Assembly (NCBI GenBank): GCA_902491345.1
Contig: CABUHI010000006.1
Span: forward strand, 1 to 64,000
Direction: 5' to 3'
DNA from: an uncultured Collinsella sp.
Lineage (GTDB): Bacteria; Actinomycetota; Coriobacteriia; Coriobacteriales; Coriobacteriaceae
DNA length: 64,000 nucleotides
Part shown: piece after piece, positions 26,461-35,162 of the stretch
How positions within the stretch are numbered: the stretch's first letter is position 1
Layout: each line of letters starts with the position of its first letter
The notes under the pieces: model-generated
Databases searched by the model: none
What the model saw: the letters and a program-made list of their open reading frames with translations, nothing else
Told to the model about the DNA's origin: nothing
Position numbers and translations under genes: made by a program

Positions 26461-27162
26461 GTGGGCGAACCGAAGATCGTGGTGGTCGACTACCACAAGG
26501 GCAACTTGTCGAGCGTCGTGCGCGGGCTTGCGCGCGCCGGTGCCGCCGCCTGTACGTCGGACGATCCGGAACAGATCCGCAACGCCGACGGCCTGGTCAT
26601 CCCGGGCGTGGGCGCGTTCTACGACGCGATCGCCTTTATGCGCCAGAGCGGCGAGGAGGCCGCCGTGCTCGATGCCGTTGCCGCCGGAACTCCGCTGCTC
26701 GGCATCTGCCTGGGTCTTCAGCTCTTTTTTGAGCGCGGCAACGAGGGCGTGCCTGCGGACGAGGGCATGGCTGCAGACGGCAGCACCCCTGAGCAGTCTG
26801 GCGGCCCCTGGGTCGATGGCCTGGGCATCATGCGCGGTTCGTGTACGCGCTTGGAATCGAGTCGCCTGAAGGTGCCGCACGTGGGCTGGGACCAGGTGCA
26901 CATGACGCCCGCCGGCGCGGCCGATCCGTTGCTCGCCGGTTTTGCCGAGGGCGCCAACATGTACTTCACCCACAGCTACGCGGTGGCCGACGACGCCGGT
27001 GCCGCTGATGTTTTGGCGCGCACGCACTACACGCGGAGCTTCCCGTGCATCGCGCGTCATGGCAACGTGTGGGGCTGTCAGTTCCATCCCGAGAAATCCT
27101 CGGCCCTGGGACAGCGCATTCTTAAGAACTTCGTCAACATCGTCGAGGAGGTTGGCCGATGA
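26461..27162 (+). CDS. hisH: Imidazole glycerol phosphate synthase, glutaminase subunit
   Basis: A 233-aa class I glutamine amidotransferase that feeds ammonia to HisF. GICLGLQLFF holds the nucleophilic Cys and CQFHPEKS the His and Glu of the triad. It is about 30 aa longer than usual because of an insertion near residues 95-120 (NEGVPADEGMAADGSTPEQ). The GTG at 26461 is chosen as start: AGGAGGGG is well spaced and the protein then begins at the conserved IVVVDYHKGN block. An ATG at 26443 is in frame. Confidence 0.93.
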   Translation: MGEPKIVVVDYHKGNLSSVVRGLARAGAAACTSDDPEQIRNADGLVIPGVGAFYDAIAFMRQSGEEAAVLDAVAAGTPLLGICLGLQLFFERGNEGVPADEGMAADGSTPEQSGGPWVDGLGIMRGSCTRLESSRLKVPHVGWDQVHMTPAGAADPLLAGFAEGANMYFTHSYAVADDAGAADVLARTHYTRSFPCIARHGNVWGCQFHPEKSSALGQRILKNFVNIVEEVGR

Positions 27163-27902
27163 TCCTGTTTCCCGCAATCGATCTGATCGGCGGCAAGGTT
27201 GTGCGCCTGGAGCGCGGCGACCGCAGCCGCTGCAAGGTATATTCCGACGACCCCGTCGCCGTCGCCCGCTCGTTTGCCGAGCAGGGCGCGAACTGGGTGC
27301 ATGTCGTCGACCTGTCCGCTGCCTTTGGCGAGGACGAGGACGTGTGCGCTGCCAACTCGGCGGCGATTAAGGCTATCTGCGGCGTCGACGGCCTGTCCGT
27401 GGACGTGGGCGGCGGTGTCCGCTCGCTCGCGCGCATCGACGAGCTGGCCGGCTATGGTGCTCGCCGCATCGCACTGGGCACCGTGCTGGTGACTGAGCCG
27501 GGTTTTGCCGAGGTGGCAGCCCAAGGCTTTGGCGAGCTGTTGGTGGCAGATATTGCCGCGCGCGACGGCCAGGTCAAGGTGAATGGCTGGCGCGACGGCG
27601 CGGGCGTGGCGCTCGATGATGCCGTGGCGCAGCTTTCCGAGCTGGGCTTTAAGCATCTGGTGTATACCGACATCGCGCGCGATGGCATGCAGACGGGCAT
27701 CGATGTGGCGGCGTATCGCCATGTGGCCGAGGTCGCGGGATTTCCCGTCGTGGCTTCGGGCGGCATCTCGACGCTCGACGACATCCGCGCGCTGGCCGCG
27801 GTGGGCGAGGGCGCGATTGAAGGTGCCATCACCGGCCGTGCGCTCTACGAGGGCAACTTTACGCTGGTACAGGCGTTGGCCGCCGCCCGAGGGGAGGAGT
27901 AA
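27159..27902 (+). CDS. hisA: ProFAR isomerase
   Basis: A 247-aa (beta/alpha)8 isomerase. MILFPAIDLIGGKVVRL carries the first catalytic Asp, VDVGGGVRS and YTDIARDGMQTG the phosphate-binding and second catalytic Asp regions, and VVASGGISTLDD the C-terminal phosphate loop. It overlaps hisH by four bases (ATGA). The C-terminus does not suggest the dual PriA enzyme, though sequence alone cannot exclude it. Confidence 0.95.
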   Translation: MILFPAIDLIGGKVVRLERGDRSRCKVYSDDPVAVARSFAEQGANWVHVVDLSAAFGEDEDVCAANSAAIKAICGVDGLSVDVGGGVRSLARIDELAGYGARRIALGTVLVTEPGFAEVAAQGFGELLVADIAARDGQVKVNGWRDGAGVALDDAVAQLSELGFKHLVYTDIARDGMQTGIDVAAYRHVAEVAGFPVVASGGISTLDDIRALAAVGEGAIEGAITGRALYEGNFTLVQALAAARGEE

Positions 27903-27905
27903 CCC

Positions 27906-28688
27906 ATGCTTACCAAGCGCGTGATTCCCTGTCTAGACGTCAAGGACGGCCGTGTGGTCAAGGGCGTCAACTTTGTGAGCCTGCGCGATGCGGGCGATCC
28001 GGTGGAGCTTGCCCGTGCCTACGACCGCGAGGGTGCAGACGAGGTCGTCTTCCTGGACATTACCGCCACGAGCGACAACCGCGCGACGACCATCGAGATG
28101 GCGGCGCACGCGGCCGAGGAGCTCGCTATTCCCTATACCGTGGGCGGCGGTTTCCGTGACTTGGCGGGCATGCGGATCATGGTTGCCGCCGGCGCCGATA
28201 AGGTGTCGCTCAACTCTGCCGCCGTGCGCGACCCGTCGCTGATCAGCCAATCTGCCGCGGCGTTTGGCAGCCAGGCCGTGGTCGTGGCGATCGATGCCAA
28301 GCGCGTGGGGCTGCCCGGGGAGCCGGGCGCCGATAAGTGGGAGGTCTTTACGGCGGGCGGCCGCAACGCTACGGGTATCGACGCGGTGGCGTGGGCCGAG
28401 GAGGCGGCTCGTCGCGGCGCCGGCGAAATCCTATTGACCAGCATGGATCGCGACGGCACCAAGGCCGGCTTTGACCTGGCGCTCACCCGCGCCGTGGCGC
28501 GCGCGGTGCCAATCCCCGTCATCGCGAGCGGCGGCGTGGGCACGCTCGAGCATTTCGCCGAGGGCGTGATCGAGGGCGAAGCCGATGCCGTGCTGGCAGC
28601 AAGCGTCTTTCACTTTGGAACCTTCAGCATTCGCCAGGTGAAGGAGTATATGGCCTCGCAGGGCATCCCTGTCAGGTTGGACTTCTAG
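27906..28688 (+). CDS. hisF: Imidazole glycerol phosphate synthase, cyclase subunit
   Basis: A 260-aa (beta/alpha)8 cyclase. MLTKRVIPCLDVKDGRVVKG has the catalytic Asp, YTVGGGFRDLAGM the first phosphate loop, ILLTSMDRDGTKAGFD the second catalytic Asp and VIASGGVGTLEH the second phosphate loop. It works with HisH and is encoded three bases after hisA. Confidence 0.97.
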   Translation: MLTKRVIPCLDVKDGRVVKGVNFVSLRDAGDPVELARAYDREGADEVVFLDITATSDNRATTIEMAAHAAEELAIPYTVGGGFRDLAGMRIMVAAGADKVSLNSAAVRDPSLISQSAAAFGSQAVVVAIDAKRVGLPGEPGADKWEVFTAGGRNATGIDAVAWAEEAARRGAGEILLTSMDRDGTKAGFDLALTRAVARAVPIPVIASGGVGTLEHFAEGVIEGEADAVLAASVFHFGTFSIRQVKEYMASQGIPVRLDF

Positions 28689-28701
28689 CGCTGCGGCTTG
28701 C

Positions 28702-28787
28702 CCAGGCACCGCATCTTGCCGCTCAAACCGTCGCTCGCGTACCAAAGTACGCGTCGCTCCTCTTTCGCGGCAACCTGCGGCACCTGG
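28702..28787. repeat. Imperfect long palindrome between hisF and hisI
   Basis: Outer 21-bp arms (28702-28722 with 28767-28787) match at 17 of 21 positions and enclose an inner stem GCGTAC/GTACGC over CAAA (28737-28752). It lies in a 148-base gap of the his operon and may partly uncouple hisI-E expression from the upstream genes. It lacks a T tract. Confidence 0.7.
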
Positions 28788-28836
28788 ACAACCCTCGCCG
28801 ACCTGTGGGGCTTACTGTTATTACTTGGGAGAAATG

Positions 28837-29178
28837 ATGACTGAGGTAATAGAAGCATCTGAGCTTACGTACGACGCCCACGGGCTGATTCCTTGTGTGG
28901 TTCAGCAGTATGACACTGGCGAGGTGCTTATGGTTGCTTGGATGAACGAGGAATCGGTGGGGCTGACGCTCAAGACCGGTACCACGTGGTTTTGGAGTCG
29001 CAGCCGTCAGGAGCTCTGGAACAAGGGCGCGACGAGTGGCAACATGCAGGAGGTCAAGGAGCTCTGGGCCGACTGCGATAGCGATACGCTGCTGGTCAAG
29101 GTGGACTCGCCGGGCCCGGCCTGCCATACCGGCAACCGTACCTGCTTCTTTAAGCGCGTGGAAGGGGGAGTGCGATGA
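28837..29178 (+). CDS. hisI: Phosphoribosyl-AMP cyclohydrolase
   Basis: A 113-aa zinc/magnesium enzyme, monofunctional (no HisE domain). Blocks are VLMVAWMNEESV, TWFWSRSRQELWNKG, WADCDSDTLL and ACHTGNRTCFF; the Cys residues in the last two bind zinc. ATG 28837 has GGGAG five bases upstream; TTG 28825 and ATG 28834 are in frame. Its end overlaps the next small gene by four bases. Confidence 0.95.
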   Translation: MTEVIEASELTYDAHGLIPCVVQQYDTGEVLMVAWMNEESVGLTLKTGTTWFWSRSRQELWNKGATSGNMQEVKELWADCDSDTLLVKVDSPGPACHTGNRTCFFKRVEGGVR

Positions 29179-29402
29179 AAGTCGTGACGCCGTTCGAGGT
29201 CGCCGACTGCAACACCGAGCTCCTCCGCGCGGGCGTGCCATGCCGCGTGCACCTGACTGATGCCTGCGGGGCGCAGTCGCTTTGGCTCGAGGCCGAGAAG
29301 GAAAGGCTCGATGAGGCCCATGCCGTCATCGTTGAGTTCTTTGAGAAAAAGGGCGCAAAGCTTCGGTTCGATGAGACCGGTACTTACTTTACGCTGCAGT
29401 AA
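29175..29402 (+). CDS. Small conserved protein within the his operon (RDAC-like)
   Basis: A 75-aa protein overlapping hisI by ATGA, which implies coupled translation. It has PCRVHLTDACGAQS in the middle and a C-terminal alpha-beta portion (AHAVIVEFFEKKGAKLRFDETGTYFTL). It resembles the small 'RDAC' family known from genome annotations by its R/T-D-A-C-G motif; this naming is from memory and not proven here. It is not a HisE or HisI fragment. Position suggests a histidine-linked role, for example a regulator or metal/ligand binder. Confidence 0.75.
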   Translation: MKVVTPFEVADCNTELLRAGVPCRVHLTDACGAQSLWLEAEKERLDEAHAVIVEFFEKKGAKLRFDETGTYFTLQ

Positions 29403-29417
29403 CGAGAGGAAATAACC

Positions 29418-29735
29418 ATGGGAGTCAGAACAGCTAACGTGCAGCCGGGAAACATCGGTGAGACGCTGACGGGACTGGCCGAGGTGATTCACGGTCGTCG
29501 TGATGCATCGCCGCAGGAGAGCTATACCGCGCGTCTGCTGACCGACGTGGAGGATGAGCTGCTCAAGAAGCTTGCCGAGGAGGCGAGCGAGGTGATCATG
29601 GCCTGCAAGGACAACGACCACGACCACATTCGCTACGAGGCCGGCGACCTGGTCTACCACCTGCTCGTGACGCTTGAGCGCTACGGCATTACCCTCGACG
29701 AACTGGCCGGCGAGCTCAACGCCCGCCGCCACTAG
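29418..29735 (+). CDS. hisE: Phosphoribosyl-ATP pyrophosphatase
   Basis: A 105-aa all-helical MazG-like enzyme for the second step of the pathway. ESYTARLLTDVEDELLKKLAEEASEVIMA is the metal-binding ExxE helix and HIRYEAGDLVYHLLV the second, with EAGD as its motif. It is the last gene of the his operon. Its stop codon lies within a palindromic REP-like element. Confidence 0.94.
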   Translation: MGVRTANVQPGNIGETLTGLAEVIHGRRDASPQESYTARLLTDVEDELLKKLAEEASEVIMACKDNDHDHIRYEAGDLVYHLLVTLERYGITLDELAGELNARRH

Positions 29736-29763
29736 TCATTGGGGACGTTCTTAAACGACTAGT
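29731..29763. repeat. REP-like palindrome joining two convergent stop codons
   Basis: ACTAGTC (29731-29737) pairs with GACTAGT (29757-29763) around TTGGGGACGTTC. The left arm contains the hisE stop TAG and the right arm touches the stop of the convergent phosphatase gene. A close relative lies at 51571-51603. Confidence 0.7.
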
Positions 29764-30674
29764 TAGGCGAGGGGCGTGGACTCCCATTCTCCGGTGGGGT
29801 GGGGGATGTCGAAGGTTCGATAACCGCAGTCGTAGGCGTGGGCTTGCGCTTCGCGGATATTCCAACAGATGTCACAGGCGCGGTGTGCGTCCGAGCCAAA
29901 GGTGATTGGCACCTCGGCGTGGGCGAAGCAGTGCAAAAGGCCGGTCGCGGGATAGTAGTCGTCGAGCCCCTTGCGCGGTGCGGCCGTCGAGACCTCAACG
30001 CGGCGACCCGTATCGTGCGCGCACTCGGCCATCTGCCCCCAAAACGGCGCCGGGTCAAAGTCGGGCGCAAAGCCCTCCTTCGAAAAACGCATGACCAGGT
30101 CGGGATGGGCCATCACGCCAAAGTTGAGCGAGCTCTCGCAGGCGCGGCACCAGTCGTCGACGTAGCGTTCCCATACGCCGCGTACGCCTAAGTTTTCCCA
30201 AACATGCAGGTTGGTATCGTCGTCGATCCAGCCACAAAGCGAATCGGGCGTATCGGGACGAGCGACGCTCTCTGTTCCCGCCGTGCCCGCGGCGCCGGCC
30301 ATGATATCGCCCGGGTCGCCAATCCAATGCACGCTGCCCAAGCGCACCACGGCGCCCTGGGACCAGCGCTCAACCAAGGGTTCGCAGCCCTCGTACCAAT
30401 CGCATTCAAAACCGTAGATAAAGGTGAGCTCCGGCGCAATCTGCGCGGCGAGTTTGCGGGCGTCCTCAAAGGCCAGACGATGTGCCGGCAAGTCGCCCTC
30501 GACGACCTGCACCTCGCAGTTAGCATCCATGCTGGCAGGCAGGGTGAGGTGGTCGGTCGAGACCATGACGCGGCATCCGGCAGCGGTAGCGGCGCGGACG
30601 TTGTCCTCAAACGAGGCATGGCCGTCCGAAAACGAAGTATGAGTATGGCAATCGACCAGCGGGCAAGCGGACAT
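29763..30674 (-). CDS. PHP-family histidinol-phosphatase (HisK/HisJ-like)
   Basis: A 303-aa PHP hydrolase. DCHTHTSFSDGHA (metal-binding HxH), STDHLTL, GFECDW, VMAHPDLVMRF and FGSDAHRACD supply the metal residues. It probably dephosphorylates histidinol phosphate, the only histidine step not encoded in the neighbouring operon. The start at 30674 has AAAGGAG upstream and begins exactly before the PHP motif; the open frame to 31028 is spurious. It is convergent to hisE. Confidence 0.88.
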   Translation of the reverse strand: MSACPLVDCHTHTSFSDGHASFEDNVRAATAAGCRVMVSTDHLTLPASMDANCEVQVVEGDLPAHRLAFEDARKLAAQIAPELTFIYGFECDWYEGCEPLVERWSQGAVVRLGSVHWIGDPGDIMAGAAGTAGTESVARPDTPDSLCGWIDDDTNLHVWENLGVRGVWERYVDDWCRACESSLNFGVMAHPDLVMRFSKEGFAPDFDPAPFWGQMAECAHDTGRRVEVSTAAPRKGLDDYYPATGLLHCFAHAEVPITFGSDAHRACDICWNIREAQAHAYDCGYRTFDIPHPTGEWESTPLA

Positions 30675-30793
30675 GGCGGCTCCTTTGCATTCGGCAAATC
30701 TGCTCCATTGTAATGGCGCAGCCTCAGCGCGGCGGGAACGCTGCAAGTCGAAACCGACTGGAAAGGGCAGGCGGCGCGTGTCGGCGCCGGCGA

Positions 30794-31213
30794 CTACTTG
30801 CTTCGTGCCGCCACGCGTTTGGCCTGCACTGTTACCATCGCGTGCCTCACGGCGGTGATGGGGCGATGGCGGATCATACGCGGTCCCGACCAGCGCATGA
30901 CCTCGCGGATCTTCTCGCGCATGGCAGGCCGGTAACAATGCGAAGGACAGGCCGAGCAAAATGTCTTGGTGCCCATGTGGGGGCAGCGCTCGATGCGCGC
31001 GACGGCGTAGGCCTGCAGCTCGGCGCATTCGGGGCAGAGCGTAATGGTCCGAAGGCCGAGCTTCACGCGCACGGGCTCATCGTCGCCAGCCTGCTCGATC
31101 GCATGCCCGCCGCCATGATGCCCGCGGCACCACAACGCGATCATCTGCGACACCATTTGGGCCTCGCGCTCACGTTTGCGTGCCAGCTCCGGTGTGTCGA
31201 CCGGGCGTGCCAT
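30794..31213 (-). CDS. YgbA/NO-stimulated-promoter family zinc protein
   Basis: A 139-aa protein with CPECAELQAYAVARIERCPH and CSACPSHCY, a cysteine pattern typical of the family called 'nitrous oxide-stimulated promoter' (YgbA). MVSQMIALWCRGHH precedes it. The C-terminus is basic. Members are induced by nitric oxide in enterobacteria; the biochemical role is unclear, with a metal or redox function likely. Its ATG overlaps the stop of the upstream ABC exporter gene by one base (TAATG), so it is translationally coupled to it. Confidence 0.82.
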   Translation of the reverse strand: MARPVDTPELARKREREAQMVSQMIALWCRGHHGGGHAIEQAGDDEPVRVKLGLRTITLCPECAELQAYAVARIERCPHMGTKTFCSACPSHCYRPAMREKIREVMRWSGPRMIRHRPITAVRHAMVTVQAKRVAARSK

Positions 31214-34200
31214 TAGCTCAGCCTCCCGTGCTCGACCGAAAGCGAGAAATCGGCAAACGCGCAGGTGCTGGCACGGTGGCTTACGAGCACAATGGTCTTG
31301 CCGCGGCGCTTGAGCTCGTCAACGGCCTGCATTACGGCTGCCTCGTTGAGAGCGTCAAGTGCGCTGGTGGGCTCGTCGAGCAAGATGAAAGGCGCGTCGT
31401 TGAGGAAGATGCGCGCAAGGCCGATGCGCTGGCGCTCGCCGCCCGAGAGCGAGTCGCCCAGCTCGGCAACCGGGGTGTCGAGACCCTGCGGCAGGCGGTC
31501 GATGAGGGCGGTAAGCGAAGCGGAGCGGCAGGCATCGAGCAGCTCGGCATCGGATGCATCGGAACGCGCGACCAGCAGATTCTCGCGTACGGTGCCGCAG
31601 AACAGATGTGTGTCCTGGGTCATATAGGCCTCGTGGCTGCGCAGGCTCGCCGTGTTGATGCGGCGGGCATCGACGCCGCTCACCGTGATGGTGCCGGCTG
31701 CGGGGTCCCAAAAGCGCATGAGCAGCTTAAGCAGCGTCGACTTGCCCGAGCCCGAGCGCCCCATGATGCAGGTCATGGTGCCGGGCGCAAAGGTGCAGGT
31801 CACGTCGTCGAGGATGAGACTCGAAGCGGGGTCATTCGCGGCCTGCTCTGTGGCGTCGGCACCGCCCGCGTCCACGCCGTCCGCATAGCTAAAGCTCACA
31901 TGCTCGGCTGCGGCGCCGGCAAACTCAACGTCCTGTCCATCGGCGACCTCGGCGCACTGGGGCTGTTCGTCGAGCAAATCGAGCACGCGTGCGCCCGAGG
32001 CGAGCGTCTCCTGCAGTGAGGCGCCCAGGCGGCTCACGGCCATCACCGAGCCAAACGACGACACAAAGGTAAAGACGGCGACAAACGCTGCGGCAAAGTC
32101 AATCGTTCCCGCAGCCACCAGCTGCAGCGCACGCCCGAGCATCACCAGATTGGCCGCAAGAATAAGCGCATCGGCTACGGCCTCGCTGGCCGCCTGGCGG
32201 CGCTTGAGGCGCGCGTCCACGGCGCCGACTTGCTCGGTCAGATTGCCCAGGGCACGGCTGCGATCGGCGCCACCGGCAAACTGGATAGTCTCGGACGCGC
32301 CGCGTAAACTGTCGAGCACAAAGGCACCCAGCTTACCGGCGCCCTCGCGGCTCTGGCGGCCGGTGGTGCCGCATGCCTTGGCCGAGGTCAGGGGCAGCAG
32401 CACGCCCAGGACCGCGTAGGCCACGAGCGCGATGCCCGCGAGCTCGGGGCTCACAGCCAGCAAAAAGCCCTCAAACACAACGGTGCAGACCAGAGCGATG
32501 GCAATGGGCGAGATGGTGTGCGCGTAGAAGACCTCGAGCAGCTCGATATCCGAGGTGACCAGGCTCACGAGCTCGCCCTTGCCGCGGCCCTCGAGCTTGG
32601 CGGGGGCGAGCTGGCGCAGGGCGCCAAACACCAAGTCGCGGATGTGCGCGAGCAGACGGAATGCGATGTAATGGTTGCAGAGCTGCTCGCCGTAGTGGAG
32701 CGGCCCGCGTGCGATGCCGCAGGCGGCGCAGGCCGCGCATGCTGCGATCAGACCAAGCCCCAAGGCGTTGCGGCCCAGCGCGGCCATAAGGCCGAGGGCG
32801 CCAAAGGCCGGCACGAACGCGGCGGTGAGCATGCCAATGCTGCCCAGCGCGACGGCTAGCACAAGCCAGCCGGCAAGCGGTCGGACGAGCCCCATCATGC
32901 GCCACATGATGGACGGCGCCGAGCGACGGGCGCGGCCGGAGTCAGGCGCCGCGGTAGCGGAAGACGAGCCGGCACCGTTGAGGCCATCGGTACAGGCAGT
33001 ACTGCCGCCAACAGCCTCAACCGCGCCTGCATCCTCGGCATCATCCTCCGCATACGCATATGCCGAGAGCTGCTCCTGGCTGTTCCACATGCGCGCATAG
33101 GCGCCCGCGGTTGCCAAGAGCTCGCCGTGAGTCCCGTGCTCGACAATGCGACCGCGTTCCAGCACCAGAATCCGGTCGGCGTCCACGATCGTCGACAGGC
33201 GGTGTGCCACCACAATTACAGTGTGCTCGCCGGCAAGCGATGCGATGACCTCGCCGATCGCGGCTTCGCTCGCAGCGTCCACATTGCTCGTCGCCTCGTC
33301 AAACACATAGATGGGCGAGTCGTGCAGCAGGGCGCGTGCCATGCACACGCGTTGGCGCTGGCCACCCGAAAGGTTGGTGCCGCCCTCGTTAATCACCATG
33401 TCGAGCCCGCCGTTGGCCTGCACAAAGGCCGCCACGCGCGTGCGGTCGAGCGCGCGCAAAAGCTCGGCGTCGGTGGCGTCGGGCTGGGCAAGCAGCAGGT
33501 TGTCGCGCAGGGTGCCGGCAAACAGGTAGCCGTTGGTGGGCACCAGGGTGACGGCACGCATAAGTGAGGCAGCCGTGGCATCGCGCAGCTCGACGCCGCC
33601 AATGCGAACGCTGCCACGGTAGGCACCCTTGCGGCCCGCGATAATCCCCGCGAGCGTGGACTTGCCGCCGCCGCTTTCGCCCACGAGTGCCACGAGCGAG
33701 CCGTGCGCAATGGTCACGCTGGCGCTGCCCAGCACCGTGCGGTCGCCGTATGCATAGCTCACGCCCGCGAGCTCGATATCGCCGCGACCGTCAAGCTCAA
33801 CATCGCCGCGCTCGGGCTCGGGTGTATCCAAAATGCCAAACATGCGGCGCGAGGCGGCCATGCCGTTCATGGCCGTGTGGAACAGCGATCCCAGGCGGCG
33901 CATAGGCAAAAAGAACTCCTGCGACAGAAAGACGATGAGGAAGGCAGCCTCAAAGCTAATCTTGCCCGTGGCGAGCTGCAGCGTGGCTACGATAATGCCG
34001 AGCGCGGCGCCCATATAGACGACCAGGTCCATAACGCAAATGGAGCGCAGCTGCATCACCAGCAGGCGCATGGTCGCTGTGCGGAAACGCTCGGACTCGG
34101 CGTTGATGCGCTCGTGCCAGCTGCGATCGGCCTGGTAGACCTTAAGGGTGGTGAGACCCTGCACGGCCTCCAGGAACATGCCGCCCAGATCGACATAGCT

Positions 34201-34779
34201 GCCCCAGTACTCGGCACCGATCTTTTTGGCGTTGCGCATGACCATCATGATGGAGACGGGGATGACCGGAACGCAGGCGAGCAGCAGCGCGGCGGGAAGA
34301 CCCGCCTGGCCCACGAGCAGTACAAACAGCGTGATGGGTGCCAAGCCGGCAAAGAAGAGCTGCGGCAGGTAACCGCCAAAGTACACCTGGAGTTGCGCGG
34401 CGCCCTCGACGCTGGTCTGGACGGCCTCGGCGGTGGGGACGGTCTCGGTGTAGGAGGGGCCGAGTGCGGTGAGCTTGTCGTAGACGAGCGAGCGCACGCG
34501 GCGGACGGCCTCGAACGCGGCCTTGTCGCCGGCGCGTTGGGCCAGGTAGATGGAGGCGGCGCGCACGATGATGGCGGCGGCGAGCGGTAGGGCCGCCTGT
34601 GCGAGGGCATCGACGGCGAGCGCGGCGGAAAGACCGTCCGTGACGATGCCGCCCAAGATGCGCGCAAGCACCCACATCACCGTGATGTTTGCCATGAGTG
34701 CGATCCACTTAAACAGGACACTTGCCATAATGTAGGGCGTTGCCTGCGGAACCAGGGAGAAGAGCCGCTTCTCGAACAT
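31213..34779 (-). CDS. Fused two-module ABC exporter, CydDC-like
   Basis: An 1188-aa protein with two complete ABC half-transporters in one chain. Half 1: membrane domain about 15-305, Walker A GESGGGKST at 367-375, signature LSGGQ at 470, Walker B YVFDEA at 491. A Ser/Ala-rich linker (about 560-625) leads to half 2: membrane domain about 635-930, Walker A GRSGSGKST, signature LSGGERQR, FILLDEPTSALD. The two halves resemble CydD and CydC, which export thiols (cysteine/glutathione) or affect haem; normally two genes. No cydAB is nearby. AGGAGG precedes the ATG. Confidence 0.85.
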   Translation of the reverse strand: MFEKRLFSLVPQATPYIMASVLFKWIALMANITVMWVLARILGGIVTDGLSAALAVDALAQAALPLAAAIIVRAASIYLAQRAGDKAAFEAVRRVRSLVYDKLTALGPSYTETVPTAEAVQTSVEGAAQLQVYFGGYLPQLFFAGLAPITLFVLLVGQAGLPAALLLACVPVIPVSIMMVMRNAKKIGAEYWGSYVDLGGMFLEAVQGLTTLKVYQADRSWHERINAESERFRTATMRLLVMQLRSICVMDLVVYMGAALGIIVATLQLATGKISFEAAFLIVFLSQEFFLPMRRLGSLFHTAMNGMAASRRMFGILDTPEPERGDVELDGRGDIELAGVSYAYGDRTVLGSASVTIAHGSLVALVGESGGGKSTLAGIIAGRKGAYRGSVRIGGVELRDATAASLMRAVTLVPTNGYLFAGTLRDNLLLAQPDATDAELLRALDRTRVAAFVQANGGLDMVINEGGTNLSGGQRQRVCMARALLHDSPIYVFDEATSNVDAASEAAIGEVIASLAGEHTVIVVAHRLSTIVDADRILVLERGRIVEHGTHGELLATAGAYARMWNSQEQLSAYAYAEDDAEDAGAVEAVGGSTACTDGLNGAGSSSATAAPDSGRARRSAPSIMWRMMGLVRPLAGWLVLAVALGSIGMLTAAFVPAFGALGLMAALGRNALGLGLIAACAACAACGIARGPLHYGEQLCNHYIAFRLLAHIRDLVFGALRQLAPAKLEGRGKGELVSLVTSDIELLEVFYAHTISPIAIALVCTVVFEGFLLAVSPELAGIALVAYAVLGVLLPLTSAKACGTTGRQSREGAGKLGAFVLDSLRGASETIQFAGGADRSRALGNLTEQVGAVDARLKRRQAASEAVADALILAANLVMLGRALQLVAAGTIDFAAAFVAVFTFVSSFGSVMAVSRLGASLQETLASGARVLDLLDEQPQCAEVADGQDVEFAGAAAEHVSFSYADGVDAGGADATEQAANDPASSLILDDVTCTFAPGTMTCIMGRSGSGKSTLLKLLMRFWDPAAGTITVSGVDARRINTASLRSHEAYMTQDTHLFCGTVRENLLVARSDASDAELLDACRSASLTALIDRLPQGLDTPVAELGDSLSGGERQRIGLARIFLNDAPFILLDEPTSALDALNEAAVMQAVDELKRRGKTIVLVSHRASTCAFADFSLSVEHGRLS

Positions 34780-34996
34780 GAAACCTCCTATGCCGTAACG
34801 GTGTCGGGCGGGGTCCTCGGCAGCCGCTTAGTTAGCCAAATGCAACTAGAGTAACATCGTGCAGCGGATAAGTATGCCGAGGGTAATTTTTAGCCGATGA
34901 ACTGCGTAGAAAGTTCAAAATTGTTGAGTGCGGCGAACTTTGTGGTGGATGGAGTGCGGGCGCAATTCTGATCGTGTGCGGCCCCGCTTCAAAACG

Positions 34997-35051
34997 TGTA
35001 CGTCAGCCTCCAAAACCGACAAAAAATGACATGTTTGGAGGCTGACGTACA
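34997..35051. repeat. 18-bp-arm palindrome between cydDC-like and larC2-like genes
   Basis: Arms 34997-35014 and 35034-35051 (TGTACGTCAGCCTCCAAA and its complement) are perfect and enclose 19 A-rich bases. It lies in a 383-base divergent intergenic region (34780-35162) that has no gene. It may be a regulatory or REP-type element. Confidence 0.75.
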
Positions 35052-35162
35052 TGTTTGGATGAGGGCGAGGGTGACGACGGACGAAAGTCACGCCTGTGCC
35101 ACGTCCGATGTGCTAGCGTTTGGGTGAATAAAACGAGCCCGTGCGGAAAGGATCCGGACCGT

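Noticed and set aside
35055..35162. LarC1 remnant or programmed frameshift ahead of larC2
   Set aside because: No reading frame upstream shows LarC1-like sequence; the region is a short divergent promoter area.
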